Origin: Motiliproteus sp036964625
Lineage (GTDB): Bacteria > Pseudomonadota > Gammaproteobacteria > Pseudomonadales > Balneatricaceae
Assembly: GCA_036964625.1 (NCBI GenBank)
Contig: JBALTG010000070.1
Location: 1 to 23,705 of the forward strand
Length of the DNA: 23,705 nucleotides
Reading direction: 5' to 3'
In this document: positions 7,902 through 16,149 of the stretch, piece after piece
Layout of the letters: every line of letters begins with the position of its first letter
How positions within the stretch are numbered: the stretch's first letter is position 1
Notes under the pieces: model-generated
The model's input: the letters and a program-made list of their open reading frames with translations, nothing else
What the model was told of the DNA's origin: nothing
Databases searched by the model: none
Translations under genes and position numbers: made by a program

Positions 7902-7924
7902 CAAGGAAAACTGCAGAGGAAAGA

Positions 7925-9124
7925 TTACAAGCGTTCGAACAGTGCGGCGATCCCCTGACCACCACCGATGCACAGGCTGACCACAGCGTAGCGGCCCTGG
8001 ATCCGTTGCAGTTCGTGCAGTGCCTTGACGGTAATCACCGCGCCGGTGGCACCGATCGGGTGACCTAGAGAGATACCACTGCCGTTGGGGTTGAGCTTGT
8101 CGCGAGGGATCGCTAAGTCTTGGGCCACCGCCAGTGCCTGGGCGGCGAAGGCTTCGTTGACCTCCCAGAGATCGATGTCGGCCACTGTCAGCTTGGCATC
8201 ATCAAGTAGTTTGCGGATCGCCGGCACCGGACCTATCCCCATGTACCGAGGATCGACACCGGCAAAACTGTAACCAACTAACTTTGCCAGCGGCTTAAGC
8301 CCCTGCTGCTCAGCGGCTTCGCGATCCATCAGCAGCAGTGCTGCGGCAGCATCATTGAGCCCCGAGGCGTTACCGGCAGTGACCGTGCCCTCTTTCTTGA
8401 ACACCGGCTTGAGGCTGGACATATCGTCGATCGTGCAGTTAAGACGCACGTGCTCGTCGGTATCGAACAGGGTCACTCGGTTGCGTCCATCTTTTCCACG
8501 AGAGAGGAGTTCAACCGGAACGATCTGTGTTTTGAAGTAGCCCTGCTCGATCGCATTCTGGGCTCGGTTATGGGACTCAACCGCTGCCGTATCCTGCGCC
8601 TCACGGCTGATACCCCACTTCTCGGCGATGTTCTCCGCGGTGATGCCCATGTGGGTCTTTTCGAAGGGACAATGCAACGCGGCAACCATCGCATCCACCA
8701 GCGCGCCATCGCCCATGCGGTAACCAAAACGGGCGTTAGGCACCCAGTAAGGCACGCGGGTCATCGACTCGGCACCGCCGGCAATGACCGTGCTACAGAC
8801 CCCGGTTTCAATCTGCTGCGCTGCCGTTACGACAGCCTGCAGACCGCTGCCACAGAGACGGTTAACCGTCACCGCCGGAGTCTGCTCGGATAAACCACCC
8901 TTGATGGCAGCGACCCGGGACATATACATATCGGCAGGTTCGGAATAGACCACATGGCCGAAGACGCAGTGACCGACCGCCTCAGGATTGACACCCGCAC
9001 GCGAGACCGCTTCTCTAACGACCAGAGCAGCCAGGTCCGTAGGGGCTTGGCTCTTCAAGCTACCACCAAAGGTACCGATGGCGGTACGCACACCACTGAG
9101 GACAACGACTTCACGTTTGTTCAT
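7925..9124 (-). CDS. Acetyl-CoA C-acyltransferase / beta-ketothiolase, BktB-like
   Basis: Type II thiolase of 399 residues. It cleaves 3-ketoacyl-CoA with CoA to release acetyl-CoA, or condenses acyl-CoAs in reverse. Active-site residues are visible: nucleophilic C91 in NRLCGSGLQ, H355 in SLGHPIGATGA and C385 in CIGGGQG. The sequence closely follows Cupriavidus BktB as I recall it (REVVVLSGVRTAIGTFGGSL at the start, GRYAVVSLCIGGGQGIAA near the end), so a broad or branched/odd-chain specificity is possible. It is not the classic FadA partner of FadB. GGGAG lies 8 bp before the start. The gene is divergent from an AraC regulator and upstream of fadB and the dehydrogenase, so it is probably the first gene of this beta-oxidation transcription unit. 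Confidence 0.93.
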   Translation of the reverse strand: MNKREVVVLSGVRTAIGTFGGSLKSQAPTDLAALVVREAVSRAGVNPEAVGHCVFGHVVYSEPADMYMSRVAAIKGGLSEQTPAVTVNRLCGSGLQAVVTAAQQIETGVCSTVIAGGAESMTRVPYWVPNARFGYRMGDGALVDAMVAALHCPFEKTHMGITAENIAEKWGISREAQDTAAVESHNRAQNAIEQGYFKTQIVPVELLSRGKDGRNRVTLFDTDEHVRLNCTIDDMSSLKPVFKKEGTVTAGNASGLNDAAAALLLMDREAAEQQGLKPLAKLVGYSFAGVDPRYMGIGPVPAIRKLLDDAKLTVADIDLWEVNEAFAAQALAVAQDLAIPRDKLNPNGSGISLGHPIGATGAVITVKALHELQRIQGRYAVVSLCIGGGQGIAALFERL

Positions 9125-9306
9125 CTATTCTGCTCCCGCTGGGTGCCGGTTAGCTGTACTCCGACCCCGCTACTGTTTAACAACACCAAAAGACCAGCAC
9201 CTAGAGTGCCCTCAGCCCCCCTCCTCAGCAAGCGTGTGGCGCCATAGGTGAATTGGTTGGCGTAATAGGTTAATATTTGTGCGATTTAGGCGGACTAGGG
9301 TAGAAG

Positions 9307-10350
9307 ATGATGACGGTAAATTGGCAGGAAGGCACCGTACTCGGCGGTTGGGCCGTCGCGATCTCGCGCGCCATCGATCATTATCAATTGGACAGTGAAG
9401 CCCTATTCAAAACCTGTGGTCTGAGTCTCTCTCAAGCCCTGGATACCAATAGCCGTTTCCCCGTCACCAAGATCAGCCGCGTCATGCAACTGGCGGTAGA
9501 AACCTCCGGCGACGAAGGCTTCGGACTGATGGTAGCGAAATATATCCGCCCGACCTCCTGGCATGCCTTGGGCATTTCGATCTGGGCCAGCAGCTGCATG
9601 CAGCAGAGCTACGAGCGTCTGATCCGGTATCAGCGGATGTTCCATACCGCCCTGGAGATCGAGATGGTGGCAGCGGATGACTGCAGCCTCGTGTCTATGC
9701 GCTTTCCCCAGGCCTATCAACCGCTGTTCTGCCACGCCGATATGGACGCGATTATGGCGACCACGGTGCTGACCTGCCGCCACCTCGCCGATGGTCATTT
9801 CAGGCCGATGCGGGTCCGACTGTGCCGCCCTACTCCGAAAAAACCTGAGGGCTTCGAGCGTCTGTTTCGCTGTCCGGTTGAATTTGGCTACGACAGTAAC
9901 CAGATCATCATCGATACCCAGGACCTGCTCAGGCCGCTGCTGACCGCGAATGCCGAACTGGCAATGCTCAATGACCGGCTGATCCAGGAATACCTGGCCC
10001 GACTCGACCGCCACGATATCGTTAACCGGGTGTATCTCCAGCTGCTGGAAACCCTGGGGCGTGAGTTGCCCGACCAGGAGCAACTCGCCAGTGCTCTGCA
10101 CCTGAGTCAACGCAATCTGCAGCGCAAACTGCAACAGGCCGGCACCAGCTATCAGGAGATTCTCGACCAGCTCAGAAAGGAGCTGTCCTGCCAGTACCTG
10201 CAGCAGTCCCATCTGTCCATCAACGAGATCAGCTACCGGCTGGGGTTTTCTAAGGTGGGCAGCTTTACCCGCGCCTTTCAGCGCTGGAGCGGCGTCCCCC
10301 CCTCGACTTATCGCAAACAACAGGCCACAGGCGGATCGAGCGACACATAA
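9307..10350 (+). CDS. AraC-family transcriptional regulator (arabinose_bd-type N-terminus)
   Basis: The 347-residue protein has an N-terminal ligand-sensing domain of the OruR/ArgR-like arabinose_bd type (about 20-205) and a C-terminal double helix-turn-helix. The second helix-turn-helix reads INEISYRLGFSKVGSFTRAF, followed by the usual GVPPSTYRK ending. Relatives activate catabolic genes for fatty acids, alkanes, amino acids or choline in response to the substrate. The gene is divergent from the thiolase with a 182-bp shared intergenic region, the usual arrangement for a regulator of that operon. Regulation of the beta-oxidation genes and perhaps the ligase is inferred. ATG 9307 and ATG 9310 are both possible, with AGGG 6 or 9 bp upstream. 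Confidence 0.9.
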   Translation: MMTVNWQEGTVLGGWAVAISRAIDHYQLDSEALFKTCGLSLSQALDTNSRFPVTKISRVMQLAVETSGDEGFGLMVAKYIRPTSWHALGISIWASSCMQQSYERLIRYQRMFHTALEIEMVAADDCSLVSMRFPQAYQPLFCHADMDAIMATTVLTCRHLADGHFRPMRVRLCRPTPKKPEGFERLFRCPVEFGYDSNQIIIDTQDLLRPLLTANAELAMLNDRLIQEYLARLDRHDIVNRVYLQLLETLGRELPDQEQLASALHLSQRNLQRKLQQAGTSYQEILDQLRKELSCQYLQQSHLSINEISYRLGFSKVGSFTRAFQRWSGVPPSTYRKQQATGGSSDT

Positions 10351-10483
10351 AGCGGTGGTAATCAATTATGGCTTTAACTATATTCGCCATCTCATTGATA
10401 AAACAGAAATGCTTTTAGCAAGCAGAGCTAAGACCCGCCATCCAGCCTCAGACGTATTGGCCACAATAAATCTGATGCGGCAA

Positions 10484-10511
10484 GAAAAAAGAGGCCATTT
10501 ATAGGCCTCTT
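10484..10511 (-). terminator. Intrinsic terminator of the fatty acid-CoA ligase gene
   Basis: On the minus strand AAGAGGCC and GGCCTCTT form an 8-bp stem over a 7-base loop (10489-10511), followed by TTTTTT then C and TTG. It starts 23 bp after the ligase stop. On the plus strand no T-run follows the stem, so it terminates the minus-strand transcript only. Confidence 0.9.
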
Positions 10512-10533
10512 AACAAGCGAGCTTGGTTAATTC

Positions 10534-12180
10534 TCAGCAGCAGATCACCTGCTCGCGAATCAGTTTCTTGTTGATTTTACCGACACTGGTCTTGGGAATA
10601 TCGTCGACGATTTGGATCTGTTTCGGGATCGCCCATTTATTGAGGTGGCCACTGTCGACAAATCGTTGCAGATGATTTTCTACCGCCCCCTCCTCTAGAG
10701 GCCCCCCCGGAGCCGCGACCACCAGCGCCATGGGCCGTTCGCCCCACTGCTCATCCGCAACCCCTACTACCGCTACCGCAGCGACGCCTGGGTGCTGGCT
10801 GATCAGATTTTCCAGATCCAGAGAGCTGATCCACTCACCGCCGGTTTTGATCACATCCTTGATTCGGTCCTTGATCTCAACGACCCCGCGCGCATCGATA
10901 GAGGCTACGTCGCCGGTATGCAACCAACCGTTGGCCCAGAGTTCGGCGCCTTTTTCTGGTTCCTTAACGTAACCCTGAGTCAGCCAGGGAGTGCGTACCA
11001 CCACCTCGCCCATAGACTCACCGTCGTGGGGCACGGCCTTACCGTTTGGATCAACGATCTGCAGGTCAACCAGCGGCACCGGCACCCCGGTCTTGATCCG
11101 TTCAGATAACTGCGCGGTCATTGGCTGTTGCAGATCAGCGTCTCGCAGATAGGTGGTACAGAGCAGCGGGCAGGTCTCGGACATGCCGTAACCGATGTGC
11201 ACACCAATACCCCGCTCCGCCGCCTGGGTTGCCAGACCTTCGGTCATGGCACTTCCGCCCAGCAGCATCTTCCAACCGCTAAAGTCTGTATTTGCGGCTT
11301 CCGCGCACCCCAACACCATCTGCAGGATGGTCGGGACACAGTGGGAAAAGGTTACCTTCTCCTCGCGATAAAGCCGAGCCAACGCGTTGGGCTCGTAACG
11401 GCCGGGGTAGACCTGCTTGACCCCCATCAGGGTGGCGGCGTAAGGCACGCCCCAAGCATGAACATGGAACATCGGCGTGATCGGCATATACACATCGCCG
11501 GAACGCAGCAGAGGAATACCGTCGTATACCCCTAGCACCCCCACCATGTTGAGGGTGTGCAGCACCAGTTGCCGGTGTGTGAAATAGACACCCTTGGGGG
11601 TGCCGGTGGTGCCGGTGGTGTAGAAAGTGGTGGCGACCGAGTTCTCGTCGAAATCGGGGAAGTCATAATGATCCCCGGCTTGCGCCAGTAACGCCTCGTA
11701 TTCCCCCACCACCGGTAACTCTGTGGCCGGTGCGCCGTCATCGCTGAGCTGAATATAGCCTTTGACGGTCGTCAATTCGCTGTGCACCTGCTCCATCAAC
11801 GGCAGGAAGTCGTCATGCACCAGCACCAGGTCATCCTCGGCGTGGTTCATGGTGTAGATCACCTGCTCCGGCGAGAGACGGATATTGACCGTATGCAGCA
11901 CCGCGCCGATCATCGGCACGGCAAAGAAACACTCCAGATAGCGGTGGCTATCCCAATCCAGCATCGCCACGGTATCCCCAGCTTTGACCCCTGCTGCGGT
12001 CAAGGCATTGGCCAGGCGCTGAATCCTTTCGTTCAGGGTCAGATAGTTGTAACGCAACTTATCGGCGTAGACGATCTCTTGATCGGGCTCATAACGCGCC
12101 CCCGAGAGCAGCAAGCTTTTGATCAACAGTGGGTAGTTGTAGGCTCCCTGAGCGGGCTCGATAATCTTGGTGTTCACCAT
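10534..12180 (-). CDS. Fatty acid-CoA ligase, AlkK-like
   Basis: ANL-superfamily adenylate-forming enzyme of 548 residues. It activates a fatty acid with ATP to acyl-AMP and transfers it to CoA. The phosphate-binding loop YTTGTTGTPKG is at 187-197. GYGMSETCP is the conserved A5-type motif, and GWLHTGDVA with KDRIKDVIKTGGEWIS is the hinge region. A C-terminal PKTSVGKINKK carries the catalytic lysine. Overall resemblance is to AlkK-type medium-chain ligases, so medium- to long-chain substrates are likely but not proven. AGGA lies 8 bp before the ATG. The gene runs towards the AraC regulator, ends in a strong terminator, and supplies acyl-CoA to the neighbouring beta-oxidation enzymes. Confidence 0.92.
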   Translation of the reverse strand: MVNTKIIEPAQGAYNYPLLIKSLLLSGARYEPDQEIVYADKLRYNYLTLNERIQRLANALTAAGVKAGDTVAMLDWDSHRYLECFFAVPMIGAVLHTVNIRLSPEQVIYTMNHAEDDLVLVHDDFLPLMEQVHSELTTVKGYIQLSDDGAPATELPVVGEYEALLAQAGDHYDFPDFDENSVATTFYTTGTTGTPKGVYFTHRQLVLHTLNMVGVLGVYDGIPLLRSGDVYMPITPMFHVHAWGVPYAATLMGVKQVYPGRYEPNALARLYREEKVTFSHCVPTILQMVLGCAEAANTDFSGWKMLLGGSAMTEGLATQAAERGIGVHIGYGMSETCPLLCTTYLRDADLQQPMTAQLSERIKTGVPVPLVDLQIVDPNGKAVPHDGESMGEVVVRTPWLTQGYVKEPEKGAELWANGWLHTGDVASIDARGVVEIKDRIKDVIKTGGEWISSLDLENLISQHPGVAAVAVVGVADEQWGERPMALVVAAPGGPLEEGAVENHLQRFVDSGHLNKWAIPKQIQIVDDIPKTSVGKINKKLIREQVICC

Positions 12181-12360
12181 GGTCTTAATCCTGAGTTGTT
12201 GTTAGATCCCGATAGGCGGTATCGCGTTACCACAGGGATAGATTCATCCGGACGTCAGCATGCAACCAAACGGACTCAGCCTTCAAGTGAACAGCGCCTA
12301 GGGATGATTGATTGGCGCCTTTGGCTAACAAATACAAATAAATAGTGCCGAACAGATCTG

Positions 12361-12570
12361 TTATTTCTCGACCGCCAGGGAAACAAAATGCAGAGCAGAG
12401 CCCGCTAGGACCGGAATATCTGGCTGGTAAAGACCACCCACACCGCCGAAACTGGCGGCCAAGGCCAGATCCTGGATGGCACCGATATCGATGATAAACA
12501 GCATGGTAAAATCGATATCGTCGCTGATCAGCGCCAGCAATCCAGGCTTGTGCCACAGATGGAAAGGCAC
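12361..12570 (-). pseudogene. Possible C-terminal remnant of an unidentified gene
   Basis: An open frame of 69 codons from a GTG gives a protein-like end, GVGGLYQPDIPVLAGSALHF. No ribosome binding site precedes it, and a shrunken inverted-repeat element begins 4 bp from its 5' end, as if it had cut the gene. I do not recognise the family. It may be chance, since the region is otherwise decayed. Confidence 0.3.
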
Positions 12571-12573
12571 GAG

Positions 12574-12624
12574 GAGGCTGCCGGACTTAACACTGATCTA
12601 CTCGGCCAAGCCCGACAGGGTCTA
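12574..12624. mobile_element. Shrunken miniature inverted-repeat element, degenerate copy
   Basis: The left end GGCTGCCGGACTTAA and right end AAGCCCGACAGGGTCTA are diverged versions of the terminal repeats of the 16150-16386 element. The sequence after the left end (CACTGATCTACTCGG) also matches that copy (CGCTGATCTACTTCG). The interior is almost wholly deleted. It lies between two gene remnants. Confidence 0.65.
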
Positions 12625-12664
12625 GTGCAGCACAAGCGAAGCTACCACTTGGGGATTTGAAACA

Positions 12665-12886
12665 ATGAAAAAGCGAGTCAACAACCTAGGGCAGGAGATT
12701 GGCGCCGAACTCAAGCACTGGACGGCAAGGCGAAAGCCAGTGCATACGAGCATGTGTGGCCGATATTGTACGGTCACGCCCTTTGGCTTAGAGGAGCATG
12801 CCGAATCGCTCTATCGTGCGTTTAGCGAGGATACCCAAGAGCAGAACTGGACCTACCTTCCCTACTGGGCACTGTTACCGCGCTAA
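12665..12886 (+). pseudogene. Truncated GNAT-family N-acetyltransferase
   Basis: The 73 codons match the N-terminal third of GNAT acetyltransferases of about 230 residues. These begin with a short NxLGQ(P/E)IG segment and continue with GRYC, E.HA..L..AF..D and NWTYLPY, all visible here (MCGRYCTVTPFGLEEHAESL, EQNWTYLPY). The frame stops right after the WTYLPY motif, before the acetyl-CoA-binding part, so the product cannot be an active transferase. No convincing continuation was found in the next 200 bp. It lies just downstream of a degenerate inverted-repeat element. Confidence 0.65.
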
Positions 12887-13080
12887 ACCCTGAAGTTAGA
12901 GTTCAATGGGAACGACTCTAGCGTGGTTATGCCGAGTTCTATCAGAGGGCCATGAGGCTACAAATTCTGGAGCCTGTAAATAATTCTGGAGTAGGTCTGG
13001 CCCTGCAGAAGCCCCAATGACTCAACGACAATCGCTCAGAGGGGGCTACGCCAAAGCGGTCATTCGAATGAGTTCGGCAG

Positions 13081-13101
13081 CCCCGCATAAATCATGCGGG
13101 G
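13081..13101 (-). other. Stem-loop at the glycosylase 3' end
   Basis: CCCCGCAT (13081-13088) and ATGCGGGG (13094-13101) pair perfectly over a 5-base loop and overlap the stop codon of the DNA glycosylase gene. There is no T-tract on the minus strand, so it is more likely a 3'-end stabilising or weak terminator structure. Confidence 0.5.
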
Positions 13102-13703
13102 GCACCACGATAGTAGTGCCAAAGAAATAGCGCGCCAACACTCCTCCAAGGCGCCCAATGCTCCACCATATCGCGCGCTTGTTTGGGCGTCGGTTTATCC
13201 GCAAGCCCCTTCAAACGCCCCAAAGAAACTTGTAACGCGAGGTCATCCGCAGGGAAAATGTCGCAGCGTTTCAGAGAAAACATGAGGTAGATCTCGGCAC
13301 TCCAGCGGCCAAATCCCCGCAGACGGGTGATCGCTTCGATAGCGTCTTTATCACTCAACGCGTCCAATCCGTCGACATCAAAATGGCCTAAATGAACCGC
13401 CTCAGCCAAACCTTTGGCGTATTCAACTTTGCGCCAGGACAAACCTGCGTCACGTAAGGCCTGATCATTCACGCTCATCAAACCTTCGGCCGTTATTTCA
13501 GGCATCAGAGCACTCACCCGTTGCATAATTACGCGCGCTACTTCAGTGGAAATTTGCTGACTTACGATCGTCTTTAGAAACGTCTCAAACCCTTTGGTTC
13601 GAGGACGTGGAGGAGGCGGCCCCAGTTCTTCAAGCGCACGTTCAACATCCTTATCGACAAGGGCCAGGGCTTTCATTCCACGGTCTATATCTTGTTCATT
13701 CAT
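13092..13703 (-). CDS. DNA-3-methyladenine glycosylase, AlkA-like HhH-GPD family
   Basis: The 203-residue enzyme removes alkylated bases such as 3-methyladenine from DNA, starting base-excision repair. The helix-hairpin-helix LRGFGRWSAEIYLM is at 128-141 and the GPD motif FPADDLALQ follows, with D154 in the place of the catalytic aspartate of AlkA. It lacks the N-terminal beta domain of E. coli AlkA, so it belongs to the short class. The ATG at 13703 is used. An in-frame GTG at 13718 adds five residues, and neither start has a good ribosome binding site. The gene lies 170 bp behind a DMT exporter and near ada, which fits an alkylation-damage cluster. Only half of an Ada box (GCAA, minus strand near 13738) is seen upstream. 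Confidence 0.9.
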   Translation of the reverse strand: MNEQDIDRGMKALALVDKDVERALEELGPPPPRPRTKGFETFLKTIVSQQISTEVARVIMQRVSALMPEITAEGLMSVNDQALRDAGLSWRKVEYAKGLAEAVHLGHFDVDGLDALSDKDAIEAITRLRGFGRWSAEIYLMFSLKRCDIFPADDLALQVSLGRLKGLADKPTPKQARDMVEHWAPWRSVGALFLWHYYRGAPA

Positions 13704-13808
13704 AAAGCTGCCGCTCACTTAAGGTTTATAATCAGTTTGCTCATGACCTTCTCCTTTCATCTTCAGCGATTATGAACAACGGCATGGCTAATGAGCAGCT
13801 CCATCGTT

Positions 13809-13835
13809 GAGGCAGGCATCCGTGCTGCCTGCCTC
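13809..13835 (-). other. Strong 10-bp stem-loop between exporter and glycosylase genes
   Basis: GAGGCAGGCA (13809-13818) and TGCCTGCCTC (13826-13835) pair perfectly over a 7-base loop. It lies 38 bp after the exporter stop and before the glycosylase start. Neither strand has a T-tract after it, so full termination is doubtful. It could reduce read-through or mark the 3' end of the exporter mRNA. Confidence 0.55.
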
Positions 13836-13873
13836 TGCGCTCGATCAACACCCTTTTTGGCAACTCCGTGCAA

Positions 13874-14797
13874 TTAGACTTTCGCAGTCACCCTGCGTTG
13901 CCAAAGTCGCCCGTCGATAGCAGATAACCCCAGCGCAATAAGCGCCATTCCCACAAAATGGACGACCTCCAAGGCCTCGTCAAGGAACAGTGAGCCAAGC
14001 AGAATCGCCGAGACAGGAACCAGCAATGTGACCAATAGCAGGTTGGTTGCCCCTGCCGATGCCAATAGTTTGAAATAGAGAACGTAAGCGACAGCCGTTG
14101 AGAGAACGGCAAGCCCCACAATGGCGGCCCATGTTCCCAAACTGGGGCCTGCCATATCGAGAGGGCCGTCCACAGTTAGGGCGATGGGTGCCAACACGAG
14201 CGCCGATGCAGTGACCTGGCCCGCCGCTATGATAATGGGATTTATCGCCATTGTTTTAAATCGACGCCCATATACGCCTGCAAATGCATAAGACAACGCA
14301 GCGGCAATGATTGCTACTTGCGCAAGCAAGTTGCCTCCGCCCTCTACCGCGGGTAGTCCGATCATCACTACGACGCCGATGAAGCCGGTTGCCACACCCG
14401 CAAGTTTCAATGGCGTGGCGCGTTCGTCAGGTAGCAGCATTCCCGCGACGACAACGGTGAATATAGGGGTCGCAGCGTTAAGAATCGATGCTAGCCCAGA
14501 TGCGATTTGAGTTTGTCCCCACACGATAAGAACAAAGGGGATGACGTTGTTCAGCAGCCCCATTCCCAGAAAGGCAGCCCAAACGCCCACACTCTTTGGC
14601 GGGCGCAGCCCCATGACAAGTGCAATGCCCCATAACGCGATGGCAGCGAGCCCTACTCTGAGCGTAACAATGGTCAGTGGCGGCAAGTCAGCAACAGCAA
14701 CTCCCACGAAGAAAAATGAGCCTCCCCATAGAACCGACAATACGATGAGCATTACCCATTCACGAGCGCCCATTGAGGTGTTTATAGAGGATGTCAT
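13874..14797 (-). CDS. DMT-superfamily (EamA) transporter
   Basis: Inner-membrane protein of 307 residues with about ten hydrophobic segments arranged as two EamA repeats (roughly 15-145 and 160-300). Members export amino acids, metabolites or small toxic compounds by proton exchange, but the substrate cannot be read from sequence. The first repeat shows VLWGGSFFFVGVAV and the conserved P/L-rich TIVTLRVGLAAIAL. The start at 14797 is the first ATG, with only a weak GACGGG upstream. It is divergent from ada, and its upstream region holds an Ada box 75 bp before the start, so it is probably induced by methylating damage together with ada. Export of alkylating agents or their products is a reasonable but untested idea. 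Confidence 0.88.
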   Translation of the reverse strand: MTSSINTSMGAREWVMLIVLSVLWGGSFFFVGVAVADLPPLTIVTLRVGLAAIALWGIALVMGLRPPKSVGVWAAFLGMGLLNNVIPFVLIVWGQTQIASGLASILNAATPIFTVVVAGMLLPDERATPLKLAGVATGFIGVVVMIGLPAVEGGGNLLAQVAIIAAALSYAFAGVYGRRFKTMAINPIIIAAGQVTASALVLAPIALTVDGPLDMAGPSLGTWAAIVGLAVLSTAVAYVLYFKLLASAGATNLLLVTLLVPVSAILLGSLFLDEALEVVHFVGMALIALGLSAIDGRLWQRRVTAKV

Positions 14798-14871
14798 AGT
14801 GAGTACCCGTCTCGCGTCAATACATTTTGGAACTAGCTTACCGGGGTAGCAAAAAACAAAACATCCGATTC

Positions 14872-14884
14872 TTGCCCCTTAATT
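14872..14884 (-). promoter_or_regulatory. Ada box for the DMT exporter gene
   Basis: On the minus strand the sequence reads AAT-TAAGGG-GCAA, the A-box/N6/B-box layout of the E. coli ada operator. It is 75 bp before the exporter start. The bases after the B box (GAATCGGATG) closely match those after the opposite box (CAAACGGATG), which supports a shared operator. Confidence 0.7.
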
Positions 14885-14947
14885 TTTTTCTTCCCGGATA
14901 CAATCATATTTAGGGTGTTGAATCACCACCCATTGGCCAGTATTGGA

Positions 14948-14960
14948 AATTACTCAGCAA
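14948..14960 (+). promoter_or_regulatory. Ada box for ada autoregulation
   Basis: AAT-TACTCA-GCAA has the A-box/N6/B-box layout bound by methylated Ada. It lies 71 bp before the chosen ada start, leaving room for -35 and -10 elements and a short leader. An ATG at 14968, almost inside the site, is therefore an unlikely start. Confidence 0.7.
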
Positions 14961-15030
14961 CAAACGGATGGAAATACTCAGAGTAGTAAGGTTACATGGG
15001 GGGTATCTATTTCGGATTAAGGGTAATGCC

Positions 15031-16098
15031 ATGTCGATGCCACCTGAACAGGAAATGCGGGAAGCGATCGCTGCAAGGGATAAGTCCTGTGATGGCTATT
15101 TTTTTTACGGCGTCATCACGACAGGCGTATTCTGCCAACCCTCTTGTTCCGCTCGCTCTGCCAAACCCGAGAACCTGCGATTCTTCCCAAGTATTGAAGC
15201 GGCCATGGTGGCTGGTTTCAGGGCCTGTAAGCGCTGCCAGCCTACTGAAGGAATACCACGAGTGACCCGACTGGTAGAGGTCGCCCGCTATATTGATGAG
15301 CATGCCGATGAACGGCTAACACTCGCTCGCTTGGCAGATAGTGCAGGACTGTCGCCCTCCAGACTACAGCGGATATTCAAACAAGCATTTGGCGTTTCAC
15401 CCAAAGCCTATCAAGACGCTGCTCGAATGCGGCGTTTCAAGCAATCATTGAAGGAAGGTGGCGGTGTGACTGACGCGATTTTATCATCTGGGTTTGGCTC
15501 CATAAGCCGCGTCTACGGCGAAGCAACCCGTAATATCGGAATGACGCCCAAGGCCTATCGGGCGGGAGGAGCAGGCGAGATCATCACCTACGCATGCCGA
15601 AATACAGCTCTTGGCCTAATGGCCATGGCCGCGACAGATAAGGGGGTCTGTTTCGTACAATTTGGTGATGGTGACGCGGCGTCACTGGTCACCAAGCTGA
15701 AAGATGAATTTCCTAATGCCGAGTTAAGCGCCTCACCTGCTCAGGATGCGCCTGAACTTGATGCGTGGATGGAAGCACTGGATCAGCATATTAGCAGAGG
15801 AGCCCCCAGGCCTGATTTGCCACTTGATATGCGGGGTACGGCTTTTCAAATGAAAGTTTGGCAATTTCTGTTGAGCATCCGAGACGGTGATGTTCTCAGT
15901 TACACTGAGCTGGCCGTTAATATCGACAAGCCCAAAGCGGTTCGGGCAGTTGCATCGGCATGCGCAAAAAACCGCATTGGCATACTGATTCCTTGCCACC
16001 GTGTCTTAAGAGGAGACGGTAGTCTTGGTGGATACCGCTGGGGATTGGAACGCAAACGCGCATTACTAGATGCGGAAAGAGCACGGCGGATCAGCTAA
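15031..16098 (+). CDS. ada: Ada: methyl-responsive activator and O6-methylguanine-DNA methyltransferase
   Basis: The 355-residue bifunctional protein has an N-terminal zinc domain with C35, C39, C66 and C69 (GVFCQPSC and RACKRC). C35 would accept methyl groups from DNA phosphotriesters, which turns the protein into an activator. An AraC-type helix-turn-helix follows (about 80-185; LSPSRLQRIFKQAFGVSPKA). The C-terminal methyltransferase has the suicide site IPCHRV with C322, near E. coli C321. It repairs O6-methylguanine irreversibly and activates alkylation-response genes. The ATG at 15031 was chosen because AAGGG lies 8 bp upstream, the family starts here, and the longer frame would begin at an ATG next to the Ada box. 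Divergent exporter and nearby glycosylase genes complete a repair cluster. Confidence 0.95.
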   Translation: MSMPPEQEMREAIAARDKSCDGYFFYGVITTGVFCQPSCSARSAKPENLRFFPSIEAAMVAGFRACKRCQPTEGIPRVTRLVEVARYIDEHADERLTLARLADSAGLSPSRLQRIFKQAFGVSPKAYQDAARMRRFKQSLKEGGGVTDAILSSGFGSISRVYGEATRNIGMTPKAYRAGGAGEIITYACRNTALGLMAMAATDKGVCFVQFGDGDAASLVTKLKDEFPNAELSASPAQDAPELDAWMEALDQHISRGAPRPDLPLDMRGTAFQMKVWQFLLSIRDGDVLSYTELAVNIDKPKAVRAVASACAKNRIGILIPCHRVLRGDGSLGGYRWGLERKRALLDAERARRIS

Positions 16099-16149
16099 TT
16101 CACAACCACCACGCTCAAAGAGTAGACCTGTTTGGATCGAGAAGAGTCT

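Larger units (their letters stand above)
7527..7924. other. Repeat-filled gap between thiolase and fadB
   Basis: This 398-bp gap holds four copies of a 50-bp tandem unit next to a cluster of hairpins (both listed separately). Minus-strand frames that run through it come only from repetition of the unit. If thiolase and fadB are co-transcribed, the whole array lies in the mRNA. Confidence 0.7.

Noticed and set aside
9403..10365. Minus-strand open frame of 320 codons antisense to the AraC regulator
   Set aside because: Shadow of the regulator. The composition is atypical and no motif is seen, while the plus-strand frame has a clear AraC helix-turn-helix.
14968..15030. Upstream ATG extending ada by 21 residues
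   Set aside because: It lies 8 bp after the Ada box, where promoter elements should be, and family members begin near the ATG at 15031, which has AAGGG before it.
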